The position numbers and the translations under genes are program-made. From contig JACUUM010000016.1 in NCBI GenBank assembly GCA_014859305.1, positions 1 to 41,799 of the forward strand: a stretch of 41,799 bases of DNA, in the 5' to 3' direction. Every line of letters starts with the position of its first letter. Within the stretch, counting starts at the first letter, position 1. The notes beneath the pieces are model-generated. The model was given only the letters and a program-made list of their open reading frames with translations. It did not search any database and was not told the DNA's origin. Positions 14,928 to 23,082 of the stretch are shown here, one piece after another. The DNA comes from Coriobacteriia bacterium (GTDB lineage: Bacteria > Actinomycetota > Coriobacteriia > Anaerosomatales > Kmv31).

Positions 14928-16084
14928 GCCGGTACGAGGTCCAGCGCCCACGCAGGGCGCGCGTCGCGCTGCCGGAGGCGGCCGCGGCGGCGCTGGTGGC
15001 CCTCGCCGCGCTCGCACTTGTCTGGCAGGCCTTCATGCGCGTCGGCGTCACCGTGGACGGGGCGCGCAGGACGGTCACGGTCGGGATGGCCGTCGCCGAT
15101 CTCCTCGCCTCCGGGCTCTCCGAGGCGCGGCCCGGTGACCTCGTCGCGCTCGACGGCACGGTCCTGCTGCCCGGCGGCGGCGGCCGGCCGCTCGCGGAGG
15201 TCGACGGCGCGCCCGCCCCGCCCGGGCACAGGCTCAGGGGCGGCGAACGCGTGCGTCTCATCGACGGGGCCGACGTCACGGAGCGCGTCATCAGCGCGGA
15301 GCGGCCCATCCCGATACCGGTGAGCGTGACCGGTACCGGACCGCTCGTGCGTCTCGCGTCCACGGGGGCGGTCGGTGTCGAGGCGGTCCGGCTCGGCGAG
15401 CTGTCCGGCCAGGTCGTCGCCTCGGAGACCCTACAGCCCGCCGTGCCGATGACCGTGGTGCGCGTCACACCTCCGCCCACGGGAGGGAAGCTCGTCGCGC
15501 TCACCTTCGACGACGGCCCGTGGCCGGAGAGCACGGAGCGGATCCTCGACATCCTCGCCAAGGAGAAGGTGCCTGCCACGTTCTTCGTCGTGGGGAAGCG
15601 GGTCGCCAAGCAGCCGGGGCTCGTGCGCAGGATGGTGCGTGAGGGGCACCTCGTGGCCAACCACACGGAGGACCACCGCGTGCTCACGCTCGCCGACCGC
15701 AACACGGTGAGACGGCAGATACGGCAGGGGGCGAACAGCATCAAGGCCGTCACGGGGAAGTGGCCTCGGTGGTTCCGGCCTCCGGGTGGGTACCTCGACC
15801 CCGTCGTGCTCGACGAGGCGCGCAAGGCGAACGAGCGCCTCGTGCTGTGGTCGGTCGACCCGCAGGACTGGCGCCGTCCTCGATGGAAGAAGCTGGCGGC
15901 GCAGGTGATCGAGGAGACGGAGCCGGGCGGCGTCGTCCTCCTGCACGACGGCGGGGGAGACCGCACGGCCACCGTCAAGGCACTGCTGCGCATCGTCCCG
16001 CGGCTGAAGCGCAAGGGCTACCGGTTCGTGACGCTCGACGGGCTCGAAGCGGCCGAGCGGCGCGCGGCGGCGGGAGAGGGGTAG
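14924..16084 (+). CDS. Membrane-anchored polysaccharide deacetylase (NodB domain)
   Basis: The 386-aa protein has a cytoplasmic basic start, one membrane helix (AAAAALVALAALALVWQAF), a ubiquitin-like/DUF348-type beta domain (VTVDGARRTVTVGMAVADLL) and a C-terminal carbohydrate esterase 4 domain (residues ~185-380). The catalytic marks are LTFDDGPWPESTERI (Asp base and metal ligand), NHTEDHRVLTL (metal His), RPPGGYLDPVV, VLWSVDPQDWRRP and GGVVLLHDGGGD. Such enzymes remove acetyl groups from N-acetylglucosamine of peptidoglycan or other wall polymers outside the membrane. The ATG overlaps the YbaK stop (ATGA). It is convergent with the folate-ligase gene 9 nt away. Confidence 0.9.
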   Translation: MSRYEVQRPRRARVALPEAAAAALVALAALALVWQAFMRVGVTVDGARRTVTVGMAVADLLASGLSEARPGDLVALDGTVLLPGGGGRPLAEVDGAPAPPGHRLRGGERVRLIDGADVTERVISAERPIPIPVSVTGTGPLVRLASTGAVGVEAVRLGELSGQVVASETLQPAVPMTVVRVTPPPTGGKLVALTFDDGPWPESTERILDILAKEKVPATFFVVGKRVAKQPGLVRRMVREGHLVANHTEDHRVLTLADRNTVRRQIRQGANSIKAVTGKWPRWFRPPGGYLDPVVLDEARKANERLVLWSVDPQDWRRPRWKKLAAQVIEETEPGGVVLLHDGGGDRTATVKALLRIVPRLKRKGYRFVTLDGLEAAERRAAAGEG

Positions 16085-16093
16085 GCGCGCCGG

Positions 16094-16666
16094 CTACCGC
16101 ACGATCGCGCTGGGAGTGATCACGGCGTCGAGCGGGACGTCGTGGGCCTCGTGGGGGACCGTGTCGAAGAGCTGCACCTCGTAGGCCAGGCCGACCTTGA
16201 AAGCATCCGGGACCGTGGGCAGGAAGCGGTCGTAGTAGCCGGCGCCGAAGCCCAGGCGGTAGCCGTCGCGGCCGAACGCGATGCCGGGCACGAGCACCAC
16301 GTCGATCCCGGAGGGCTCCGCGCACGCGCACGTGCCGGCGGGCTCTCTGATACCCAATGCGCCCACCTGCAGCTCCTCGGCCGAGGAGACCCAGTGCAGC
16401 GCGAGACACCCCTCGCCGGCGATGCGCGGGTAGGCGATGCGGACCCCGCGCTCGCGCAGAGCGTCGACAGCCGGCCGGGGATCGGCCTCCTCCTCGCTGG
16501 CGCCGTAGGCCAGGACGGCGCCGGCCGCGGCGACCTCGGGAAGCCCGAGCAGCCTCTCGGCGATGGCGAGGGCCTGCTCCCCGCGCCGCCGGGCGGGCAG
16601 CATCGCGCGCAGCGCGCGGGCGTGCGCGCGCAGTTCCGCTTTTCTCATGGACACGGAGTCACCCAT
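16094..16666 (-). CDS. 5-formyltetrahydrofolate cyclo-ligase
   Basis: The enzyme converts 5-formyl-THF to 5,10-methenyl-THF with ATP. The 190-aa product is of typical length and carries MRKAELRAHARALRAMLPA at the start, VLAYGASEEEADPRPAVDAL, RIAYPRIAGEGCLALHWVSS, the folate/ATP region IDVVLVPGIAFGRDGYRLGF followed by GAGYYDRFLP, and the closing VPLDAVITPSAIVR. ATG at 16666 is used; an internal ATG at 16648 (MRKAEL) is a possible alternative. It is convergent with the deacetylase gene. The lower-GC restriction-modification genes begin just upstream of it. Confidence 0.92.
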   Translation of the reverse strand: MGDSVSMRKAELRAHARALRAMLPARRRGEQALAIAERLLGLPEVAAAGAVLAYGASEEEADPRPAVDALRERGVRIAYPRIAGEGCLALHWVSSAEELQVGALGIREPAGTCACAEPSGIDVVLVPGIAFGRDGYRLGFGAGYYDRFLPTVPDAFKVGLAYEVQLFDTVPHEAHDVPLDAVITPSAIVR

Positions 16667-16727
16667 GGCCTCAAGTTCCCCTCTGCGACACCTGCATAAG
16701 GAGAGAGAGCGGGGACGAGCTCTTCGA

Positions 16728-17658
16728 TCAGCCGCTGATCGTTCCGCGGGTTCGATAGGTTGCCCTGGACTCGCCAGCCCTCCACTCGCCGGGTTCGTCG
16801 TCTCTTAGCTCGCCTACGTCCACAGCACGCTGCGGCGGCAATTCCGGTGACGGCGGCTCCTCTCCGGGCTTGGCAATCCGATTGATGTCAGCCGCGACAC
16901 GGTGGAGAACATCGTCAATGGCAGAAACGCGGTCCTCCTGGCGCACGGCCATTGACTCGTAGCGGCCGTCGCTCTCTGCCCAAGCGACCACGCCTGCACC
17001 TTCGAGGTAGGTCCGCACGAGAGCTTGGCTCTCCTTCAGCATCCTCTCCAAGTCTTCGCTTCAGCCTTGCTGCCCAAATGAAGTAGCAGCGGGGGAACTC
17101 GCTCTCTCGCCAGACGTCCCAGTGGTCGATCGTGGTGAACTGCTGCCTCCTGAAGAGCTTGAGATCCGTTGCCGCAAACTTCAGCTCCTTGCGTCGATTG
17201 CTCCAGTCGTTCAACGGGCCTCGAGATGGGTTTCCTGTGACCTTCGTCTCGAGGCATACCAGCGGATCGACCTGCCGGACTGGCCACGCGACATCTATCT
17301 GATGCAGCTGCGAGAAACCTTGAACCCTGGCGCGAGGCGCCAGGCGATGGCTCGTCCAGTTCTCGAGTAGCAATGCGATTGCCGTGGCGAACCACTGCCC
17401 CTTGCCCTTGTTGACAGCCTCGAGACGCTTCCGGTCGGTGTGCTCCGGGTTGCCCATGCCGCGCGGAGGAACCCCGGCGACGATGTACCTGTCAAGCGAC
17501 CACATCAAGTCAAGCCAGTCGGGTAGTATCGAATTGAACGACTTCAGACTCTCGTTCTGAATCCGCGCCTGGAGGACATCCCATCTATCGCCCGGGTGTC
17601 CTACCAGTCGCTCGATTCTGCGCGATTCACTTACTGCCCCCACTCGTTCCCCGCTCAC
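16728..17658 (-). pseudogene. Type II restriction endonuclease, frameshifted
   Basis: The intact N-terminal part starts at a GTG that overlaps the methyltransferase stop (GTGA). It contains RWDVLQARIQNESLKSFNSI, then VDPLVCLETKVTGNPSRGPL, a PD-(D/E)XK nuclease core with Asp ~131 and E-T-K ~137-139. After AARLK the frame turns Arg-rich and loses protein-like character. The expected continuation (SEDLERMLKESQALVRTYLE, then GAGVVAWAESDGRYESMAVR) runs in another frame to 16728. Removing one base near 17061 restores a continuous product of about 309 aa. Either the gene is inactivated or the base is an assembly error. The specificity is not recognised. Base composition is visibly less GC-rich than its neighbours, suggesting acquisition. 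Confidence 0.72.
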
Positions 17659-19370
17659 TTCTTCAGCCGTCGTCGTCTGAGGTGGGTGACCGCACTCTGG
17701 ATCAGTTCACACTGCTCGACCCCTGATCCCAGAGTATCCCTTAAGAGCACCTCATCCACTCGCTTCACCACGGGGGCCCACCTGCCGTCTCGCAGTGACG
17801 TATCGAGCCTGTCCCTCTCCTTGCGCAGGGTGAGCCAGGCGGCCGCCAGGTGCTCGGGGGTCGGGACGGGCAGCCGAGCTGCTTCCCTGGGCTCCATCTT
17901 CAGAACCCCACCCCCGTAGTAGCGCCCGTTGATCTCGGCGCCAAGCATAGACACAGAGTTCAGCATCAGCAGGGGCAAGGCCTCTTTCGCAATCGCCCGG
18001 TTCCCGGAGCCGTTCAGCCTCACCCCGTGCATGGAGTTCAAGTACGTGACCCCGGCTGAGTTCTTGATCAGGCGAGGATAGTGGTGGCTCATGTAGGTGA
18101 AGAAGAGGTCGGGTGCGGGAACGGCCGACGGCTTCCACCACCGAGTCCTTACGCGGCACTTGTAGGCCTTGTCCACCTGCGCTAGTGCCCCAAGCCGAAT
18201 GTACTTCTGCAGGCCGCCTGAGTGGCTGTCGGACCCGGGCTGAAGCATCCACACGCGTGCGTCCGATTCCCGGAGCAGATTCCAGTCACGCCTTGTGAAA
18301 CGCAGTCCCTTCAGGTGGCGCGTTCCTGGCGGCGATATCCGCAGAAGATCCGACTCATCCACACCGAACCGGAGCCGCGTGCTTTCCGAGAGCGTGAAGA
18401 ATGCGTTGGCCCCCGTGACCGTACCCAGCTCCGGCCTACCGTAGTGGGAGAGCGACACGAAGTGAGAAGCGACTGCCTCCCGATAGCAGCGCCGCTGTTC
18501 CGAGGACAAGAGCAAGTCCAGCCACTTGCCCGCCTCAGGAGACCGAGGGACGGACATACGTTCCAAGTTGAAGCGCCCCAGTTCGTCGGCATCGCGGACG
18601 TAGGCGAGCCGGAAATCGGTGCATGTGCCCCGGCCGCGTGCGAGCAACAGTACGACACGCTCAACGGCATCGGAGAAGTGAAAGCCTTCCAGGCAGACGA
18701 TCGTGACTTCCTGAAACCTGGTCTTCAGCCACTGTCGCACTGGTTGGGCGTAGTTGACGGATATGAGTTCACTGGGAAGCACCATGGCGAGTCGCCCGGC
18801 ATCCGACAGCAGCGAGGCGGAATGGACGAGAACGGGCGCCCATGACGAGGAGAGTCCGGACAGTCTGACACCCTGCCGCAAGCACTGCTCGAGGCCTTTG
18901 CTTCGCGCGCTGCCGTTGAAGAGTTGATATCGCACGAACGGGGGATTGCCGACCACGGCGTCTATCGCATCGACGCCCAGGTCGGCAGGCGATGAGACAT
19001 CGAAGATGTCGAGATGGAGCAGCCGGGCCTGAGTCCCCTCCGCCCGAAGCATCCTAGCCGCATCCTCGAGCGACTGGCTCTCGATATCCACACCATGAAG
19101 TTGCTCGTCGTGTGGGGCGCCGCCGCCGAGGAGGCGGAGTCGTCGGGAAGCGGATCTGAGAAAGGCACCGTCGCCACATGTAGGGTCCAGGATTCTGGCG
19201 CCGACCCGCCCGGCTAGTGCCCAGCGCGTAAGGAAGTCGGCGATGTAGTCAGGAGTGAAGAAGGCGCCACGAGCGTGTCGATCGGCTCGTTCGCATCGCC
19301 CTGTGCCTGCCCGCTGCTCAAGCAAGAGATCCCCCTTCGGCTGCTTCAATCGTAGCGCGCCGTCTGACAT
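17655..19370 (-). CDS. Type II N6-adenine DNA methyltransferase
   Basis: This 571-aa SAM-dependent methyltransferase shows motif X/I GAFFTPDYIADFLTRWAL and ARILDPTCGDGAFLRSASRR (SAM-binding, ~residues 50-70), HGVDIESQSLED (motif II), LLHLDIFD (motif III) and the catalytic motif IV NPPFVRYQLF (~139), the Eco57I-like/gamma N6-adenine form. The C-terminal half is a target-recognition region with TaqI-type features (LGTVTGANAFFTLSE, TYLNSMHGVRLNGSGN). ATG at 19370 has no good ribosome site. The nuclease gene overlaps its stop. The frame is open far upstream but that part is antisense or off-frame of other genes. It sits 26 nt behind the transporter gene, with lower GC, pointing to insertion of an R-M cassette. 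Confidence 0.9.
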   Translation of the reverse strand: MSDGALRLKQPKGDLLLEQRAGTGRCERADRHARGAFFTPDYIADFLTRWALAGRVGARILDPTCGDGAFLRSASRRLRLLGGGAPHDEQLHGVDIESQSLEDAARMLRAEGTQARLLHLDIFDVSSPADLGVDAIDAVVGNPPFVRYQLFNGSARSKGLEQCLRQGVRLSGLSSSWAPVLVHSASLLSDAGRLAMVLPSELISVNYAQPVRQWLKTRFQEVTIVCLEGFHFSDAVERVVLLLARGRGTCTDFRLAYVRDADELGRFNLERMSVPRSPEAGKWLDLLLSSEQRRCYREAVASHFVSLSHYGRPELGTVTGANAFFTLSESTRLRFGVDESDLLRISPPGTRHLKGLRFTRRDWNLLRESDARVWMLQPGSDSHSGGLQKYIRLGALAQVDKAYKCRVRTRWWKPSAVPAPDLFFTYMSHHYPRLIKNSAGVTYLNSMHGVRLNGSGNRAIAKEALPLLMLNSVSMLGAEINGRYYGGGVLKMEPREAARLPVPTPEHLAAAWLTLRKERDRLDTSLRDGRWAPVVKRVDEVLLRDTLGSGVEQCELIQSAVTHLRRRRLKK

Positions 19371-19396
19371 TCGTACATACGTTCGTCTCTCGGCCG

Positions 19397-20641
19397 CTAC
19401 CCCACTCCCAGTGCCGTCATGCCGAGCAGGACCGCCGTCAACGAGACGACCACGACGATCGTCGCCCAGGACAGCACGTTGTAGACCGGGCCGTTCACGT
19501 GCCGCCCCATGATCCTGCGGTCGTTCACGATGCGGATCATGAAGAAGAGCAGGAACGGCAGGAGGATGCCGTTGACCACCTGGGACAGGATCAGGACCGT
19601 GATGAGGTGAAGCCCGGGGATGAGGATGAACGCGGCGCCGAAGAGGATCAGCAGCGTGTACAGCCAGTTGAAGACCGGGGCCTCCGACCACGCGCGGTCC
19701 AGCCCGGCCTCCAGCCCGAAGGCCTCGCACACGGCGTAGGCGGCCGTGAGCGGGAGCACCGCGGCGGAGAGCACCGCGGCGGAGAGGAACCCCAAGGAGA
19801 ACAGGAGGGTCGCGTACTGCCCCGCGAGCGGCGTGAGGGCTCGGGCGGCCTGCCCGGCGTCGGTGACCGTGATGCCGGCGGGGTGCAGGACGGTGGCCGT
19901 CGTGACGATGATGAAGGCTGCGACGATGTTGGCCGAGATCGCGCCCACGATCACGTCGAGCCGCGCGATGCGCCATTCCTTGATGGAGATGCCCTTGTCG
20001 ACGATGTTGCTCTGCAGCAGGAACTGCATCCAGGGGGCGATCGTCGTGCCCGTCATCCCGATGGCGATCGTGACGAACTCCGTGGACGGGACGACCCTCG
20101 GCACGGTGAGGCCGCGGAGCACCTGCCCCCAATCGGGACCGGCGAGGAACGCCGCGACCACGTACGCCACGAACACGGTCGACATCGCCAGGAGCACCTT
20201 CTCGACGCTGCGGTAGGAGCCTCGGACGACGAGCAGCCACACCACGGCCGCGGCCACCGGAACCGCCACGTACTTGCTGACGCCGAAGAGCTGCATGGCG
20301 GCCGCGATGCCGGCGAACTCCGCGACGGAGGTGGCCGCCGTGGAGGACAGCAGGCACGCCATGGCGAAGAACGACGGCCTCATGCCGAACTTCTCCCGGA
20401 TGAGGCCGGCGAACCCCTTGCCGGTCACCGCGCCCATGCGGCCCGCCATCTCCTGGACGAACACGAAGGACGGCGTCATGGCCAGCAGCGCCCACAGCAG
20501 CATGTAGCCGTATCGGGCCCCGGCCACGGAGTACGTCGAGATGCCGCCCGGGTCGTTGCCCGCCGACGCGGCGACGATCCCCGGCCCGAGCACGCCGAGG
20601 AAGAGGAGGAGCCGGCCGCGCTGACGGGGGGTACGCGCCAT
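19397..20641 (-). CDS. NRAMP-related divalent cation transporter, NRMT (Mg2+) type
   Basis: The 414-aa protein has the SLC11/NRAMP fold with about 11 membrane helices. In helix 1, classical NRAMPs have DPGN; here GNDPGGISTY has Asp30-Pro-Gly-Gly33. In helix 6, the metal-binding Ala-x-x-Met-Pro-His is replaced by GMTGTTIAPW (~residues 192-201), so the sulphur ligand that selects transition metals is missing. These changes are the signature of NRAMP-related magnesium transporters described from Eggerthella lenta. The gene lies 12 nt behind the MgtE-like gene in an operon under an M-box Mg2+ riboswitch, which independently supports Mg2+. A role in manganese uptake as well cannot be excluded. The ribosome site is weak. 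Confidence 0.88.
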   Translation of the reverse strand: MARTPRQRGRLLLFLGVLGPGIVAASAGNDPGGISTYSVAGARYGYMLLWALLAMTPSFVFVQEMAGRMGAVTGKGFAGLIREKFGMRPSFFAMACLLSSTAATSVAEFAGIAAAMQLFGVSKYVAVPVAAAVVWLLVVRGSYRSVEKVLLAMSTVFVAYVVAAFLAGPDWGQVLRGLTVPRVVPSTEFVTIAIGMTGTTIAPWMQFLLQSNIVDKGISIKEWRIARLDVIVGAISANIVAAFIIVTTATVLHPAGITVTDAGQAARALTPLAGQYATLLFSLGFLSAAVLSAAVLPLTAAYAVCEAFGLEAGLDRAWSEAPVFNWLYTLLILFGAAFILIPGLHLITVLILSQVVNGILLPFLLFFMIRIVNDRRIMGRHVNGPVYNVLSWATIVVVVSLTAVLLGMTALGVG

Positions 20642-20653
20642 CGCCCGACGCGC

Positions 20654-22462
20654 CTAGAACCGCACCAGCTGGCGCAGCACCGTGACCAGCAGCAGGTAGA
20701 CGGCCAGTCCCGCTGCGGCGATGCCCGTCGAGACCAGCGTCGAGGGCGCGCGCCAGCCCCCGCCGCCGGGCTTGAGCGCGAGGTAGGGCACCGCTCCGGC
20801 GACGGCCGCCACGAACAGCACCGTGAGGCCGACGGCCGCCGCGAGCGTCACCGCCGCCTCGAGCGGTTCTCCGAGCAGCTCGAGCAAGCCGAAGACGACC
20901 AGCGCGCTCACGGCTCCCAGGCCGATGCCGACCACGGCGTCCACGAGCATCTGGCGCGCGAAGCGCGGACGCTCCTCGGGGGCGCCCGCCTCGATGAGCA
21001 CGGCGAGTGAGTGCGACGAGATGTCCTCGGCGAGGCGCAGCACGAGCGGGATGAAGAGCACGGAGGCCACGAACGCCGAGATCGTGGCCGAGAACGCCCA
21101 CAGCACCAGGGCGGCGCCCACCCCGAGGACGGCCCACACGATGAGCCAGCCGCTCTTGCGGCCGAGCCAGCTCCACGCGCCCACGCCGACCTGGCGGGGC
21201 GAGCCGGTGGCCAGCGCGAGGTCCTCGGCGGACTCCGCCTCGAGCACGTCCAGCGCGTCGTCCACCGTGACGATGCCCAGGATGCGGCCGCTCTCGTCCA
21301 CCACGGGGATCGCGAGCAGGTCGTACTTGGACATGGTCTCGGCCACGTCCTCCTGGTCGTCGTCGGGCTCCACGGTGATGAGGTCGCGCTCCAGGATGTC
21401 GGCCACCCGCGTCTCGGGGGAGCTGACCAGCAGGTCGCGCAGGGACACGACGCCGATCAGCCGCCGGTCGCCCTCCACGACGTAGACGTAGTAGATGCTC
21501 TCGTTCTCCGCGGCGGCGCCGCGCAGGTGCTCGATGACCTGCTGGACTGTCATGTCCTCGGTCACGGTGGTCACCTCGGGCGTCATGATGCCGCCCGCCG
21601 TGTTCTCTCGGTAGCCCAGCAGCTTGCGGATCTGGCGGGCCTCGCGCATGCCCATCAGGCGCAGGAGCGTCTCGGCCTTGTCGTAGGGCAGGTCGCCGAT
21701 GATGTCCGCGGCGTCGTCGGGGTCCATCATCTCGAGGATGTCGGAGGCGCGCTGGTCGGTGAGGTCGGCGAAGACCTGCGCCTGGTACTCCTCCTCCAGC
21801 TCGGCGACGGCGAGTGCCGCCTGGGCGTTGTCGAGGTGCTCGAACACGCGGCCGCGCTGGCTCGGCGAGAGCGTCTCGAGGATGTCGGCGACGTCCGCGG
21901 GGTGCAGCTCGTGCAGGCGCTTGTGCGTGACCGAGAGCTGCACGTGGCTCAAGTCCCGGTCGAGCAGGTCCATGTAGTTCCAGGCGATCAAGGACTCGGG
22001 CAGCCTGCGGCCCACGAGCCGTGCGGCCGCGCCGGCCGCATGCTCCAGCACCGGGGAGATGCCGCGGAGGATCCCACGGATCCCGACCTCGGCTCCGAGC
22101 AGCCGCAGCGCCTTGGCCGACTCGGAGAGCTTCAGGTCGTTCACGCGCACGACCTTCATGCCCTGCGTGTCGACGATCTGCTTGTTCAGCAGGTCGCGGG
22201 CGAGCAGGACCTCGTCGGGCTGAAGGTAGGAGAAGCGCAGCTGCGAGCGGGGCGCGTCCAGGAGCACGCGTTCCTCGTCGAACTCGGCCACGTACTTCCG
22301 CCACGAGAGCATGAACGGCGTCCTGTCCGGGCCGACGAAGGCCAGCGACGTGACGCGCGGGAAGATCTCGCCGGTGGCGATGGCGACGTCGTTGATCGCA
22401 CCGATCGTCTCGCCCGCGGCGTCGACGACCGGCCGGCCGAGCATCCGCGTCAGATAGATCAT
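20654..22462 (-). CDS. MgtE-like protein: PRC-barrel, MgtE-N, CBS pair, divergent membrane domain
   Basis: MgtE forms Mg2+ channels gated by cytosolic N and CBS domains. The 602-aa product starts with a PRC-barrel-like region (MIYLTRMLGRPVVDAAGETI), then the MgtE-N superhelix (~190-300: LHELHPADVADILETLSPSQ, DPDDAADIIGDL, KLLGYRENTAGGIMTPEVTT), a CBS pair (~300-430) and five hydrophobic helices. The canonical MgtE pore marks, a GGN-x-G-x-Q segment and a helix-5 Asp, are not visible: the corresponding stretch is VLFIPLVLRLAEDISSHSLA. It may thus act as a Mg2+ sensor or accessory to the NRMT partner rather than as the pore. ATG at 22462 has GGAGGG 8 nt upstream. First gene of the riboswitch operon. 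Confidence 0.87.
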   Translation of the reverse strand: MIYLTRMLGRPVVDAAGETIGAINDVAIATGEIFPRVTSLAFVGPDRTPFMLSWRKYVAEFDEERVLLDAPRSQLRFSYLQPDEVLLARDLLNKQIVDTQGMKVVRVNDLKLSESAKALRLLGAEVGIRGILRGISPVLEHAAGAAARLVGRRLPESLIAWNYMDLLDRDLSHVQLSVTHKRLHELHPADVADILETLSPSQRGRVFEHLDNAQAALAVAELEEEYQAQVFADLTDQRASDILEMMDPDDAADIIGDLPYDKAETLLRLMGMREARQIRKLLGYRENTAGGIMTPEVTTVTEDMTVQQVIEHLRGAAAENESIYYVYVVEGDRRLIGVVSLRDLLVSSPETRVADILERDLITVEPDDDQEDVAETMSKYDLLAIPVVDESGRILGIVTVDDALDVLEAESAEDLALATGSPRQVGVGAWSWLGRKSGWLIVWAVLGVGAALVLWAFSATISAFVASVLFIPLVLRLAEDISSHSLAVLIEAGAPEERPRFARQMLVDAVVGIGLGAVSALVVFGLLELLGEPLEAAVTLAAAVGLTVLFVAAVAGAVPYLALKPGGGGWRAPSTLVSTGIAAAGLAVYLLLVTVLRQLVRF

Positions 22463-22604
22463 GCGCGCTCCCTCCCTTCCGAACTCGGGGTCCGGCGAAG
22501 TCGCGTATCGGGCCCCGGCCCGTCCGCGGGGGAGGGAGCCGGGACCTAGTGACTCACGAGCCTCACTCAGGTCCTCTTCTTCCGACGACAGGACGACACC
22601 ACGC

Positions 22605-22638
22605 AAAAGGCCCCTCTCCGAGGACGGACGAGGGGCCG
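22605..22638 (-). terminator. Riboswitch terminator in front of the mgtE-like gene
   Basis: On the minus strand GGCCCCTC (22637-22630) pairs with GAGGGGCC (22616-22609), with an inner TCCG/CGGA extension and an AGGA-type loop, followed by TTTT. It lies 60-70 nt after the M-box aptamer and 140 nt before the coding start, the expected place for the expression platform. Confidence 0.82.
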
Positions 22639-22699
22639 GCGGGCGCGCGCTCGTGCACGCGCAGGGGACAGGGCCGCGCGGCGGCCGAGTCCCGCCCCG

Positions 22700-22872
22700 T
22701 CCCTCGTTGGAGGTTTTGGCACTGCCCGACGTAGTGCCCGCAGGCCTTGCGGCGAGCGGACCAGCCACCTTAGCCGTCGCCTTAAGCCGGCGAAAGCTGT
22801 TCTACCCATTGGCGTCTCTCGACATTTCCGGGCAGTGGCCTGTGTTCGGACAGGAGCCGCACCTTAACGGAA
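22700..22872 (-). promoter_or_regulatory. M-box (ykoK) Mg2+ riboswitch aptamer
   Basis: Read on the minus strand the sequence contains the M-box core in order: CCGTTAAGGTGCGGCTCC, CACTGCCCGGAAATGTCGAG, AGACGCCAATGGGT, CTAAGGTGGCT, and GTGCCAAAACCTCCAACG. These match the conserved segments of the ykoK leader (CGTTAGGTGAGGCTCC, CTGCCCA.AAATGTC, AGACGCCAATGGGT, TAAGGTG, AGTGC..A..CTC). M-box RNAs fold when Mg2+ binds and then allow termination, shutting off Mg2+ uptake genes. The downstream terminator and the MgtE-like and NRMT genes fit that role exactly. Confidence 0.95.
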
Positions 22873-22919
22873 AGGGCTTCTCCGTGCTGTCAACGCTCCT
22901 AGTGAACCGGAGCACGAAG

Positions 22920-22948
22920 ATTCTAGTCCAAGCTGGTAGAAGGCGCAA
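22920..22948 (-). promoter_or_regulatory. Promoter of the M-box/mgtE/NRMT operon
   Basis: On the minus strand TTGCGC (22948-22943) and TAGAAT (22925-22920) are exactly 17 nt apart. Transcription should start near 22913, about 45 nt before the aptamer. Confidence 0.65.
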
Positions 22949-22953
22949 CGCGA

Positions 22954-22993
22954 GCCGCCAGCCACGCGTCGGCCGGCTCCGCGCGGCGCTCGG
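22954..22993. repeat. Direct repeat copy A (remnant of HAD gene 3' end)
   Basis: This shows 35/40 identity to 24149-24188, including 21 consecutive identical bases (22954-22974 and 24149-24169). On the minus strand both encode a version of AE-x-ADAWLAAR, the C-terminus of the HAD phosphatase. In this copy the frame runs only a few codons further to a stop. It lies just upstream of the -35 box of the Mg2+ operon. Confidence 0.8.
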
Positions 22994-23070
22994 GGCTCGG
23001 CGCGCGCCTGCGCAGCCGTGCCGAGAGGAGCTTGCAACGCAGCTCTCTTCCTGTAGATTCCAGTAGCTGC

Positions 23071-23076
23071 TATCAT
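23071..23076 (+). promoter_or_regulatory. Extended -10 for a probable leaderless transcript
   Basis: TGC-TATCAT ends 6 nt before the ATG at 23083, so RNA synthesis should begin at the start codon itself. No ribosome-binding site is present, which agrees with a leaderless mRNA. A weak -35 (TTCCTG) lies 17 nt upstream. Confidence 0.45.
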
Positions 23077-23082
23077 CATCGC

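Noticed and set aside
17040-17080. Programmed frameshift in the nuclease gene
   Set aside because: No slippery heptamer or stop-adjacent RF2-type site in the zero frame; an ordinary one-base indel explains it.
19371-22304. N-terminal extension of the DNA methyltransferase by almost 1000 residues
   Set aside because: The extra residues are an off-frame reading of the NRAMP-like and MgtE-like genes on the same strand, Arg/Gly/Pro-rich and without domains.
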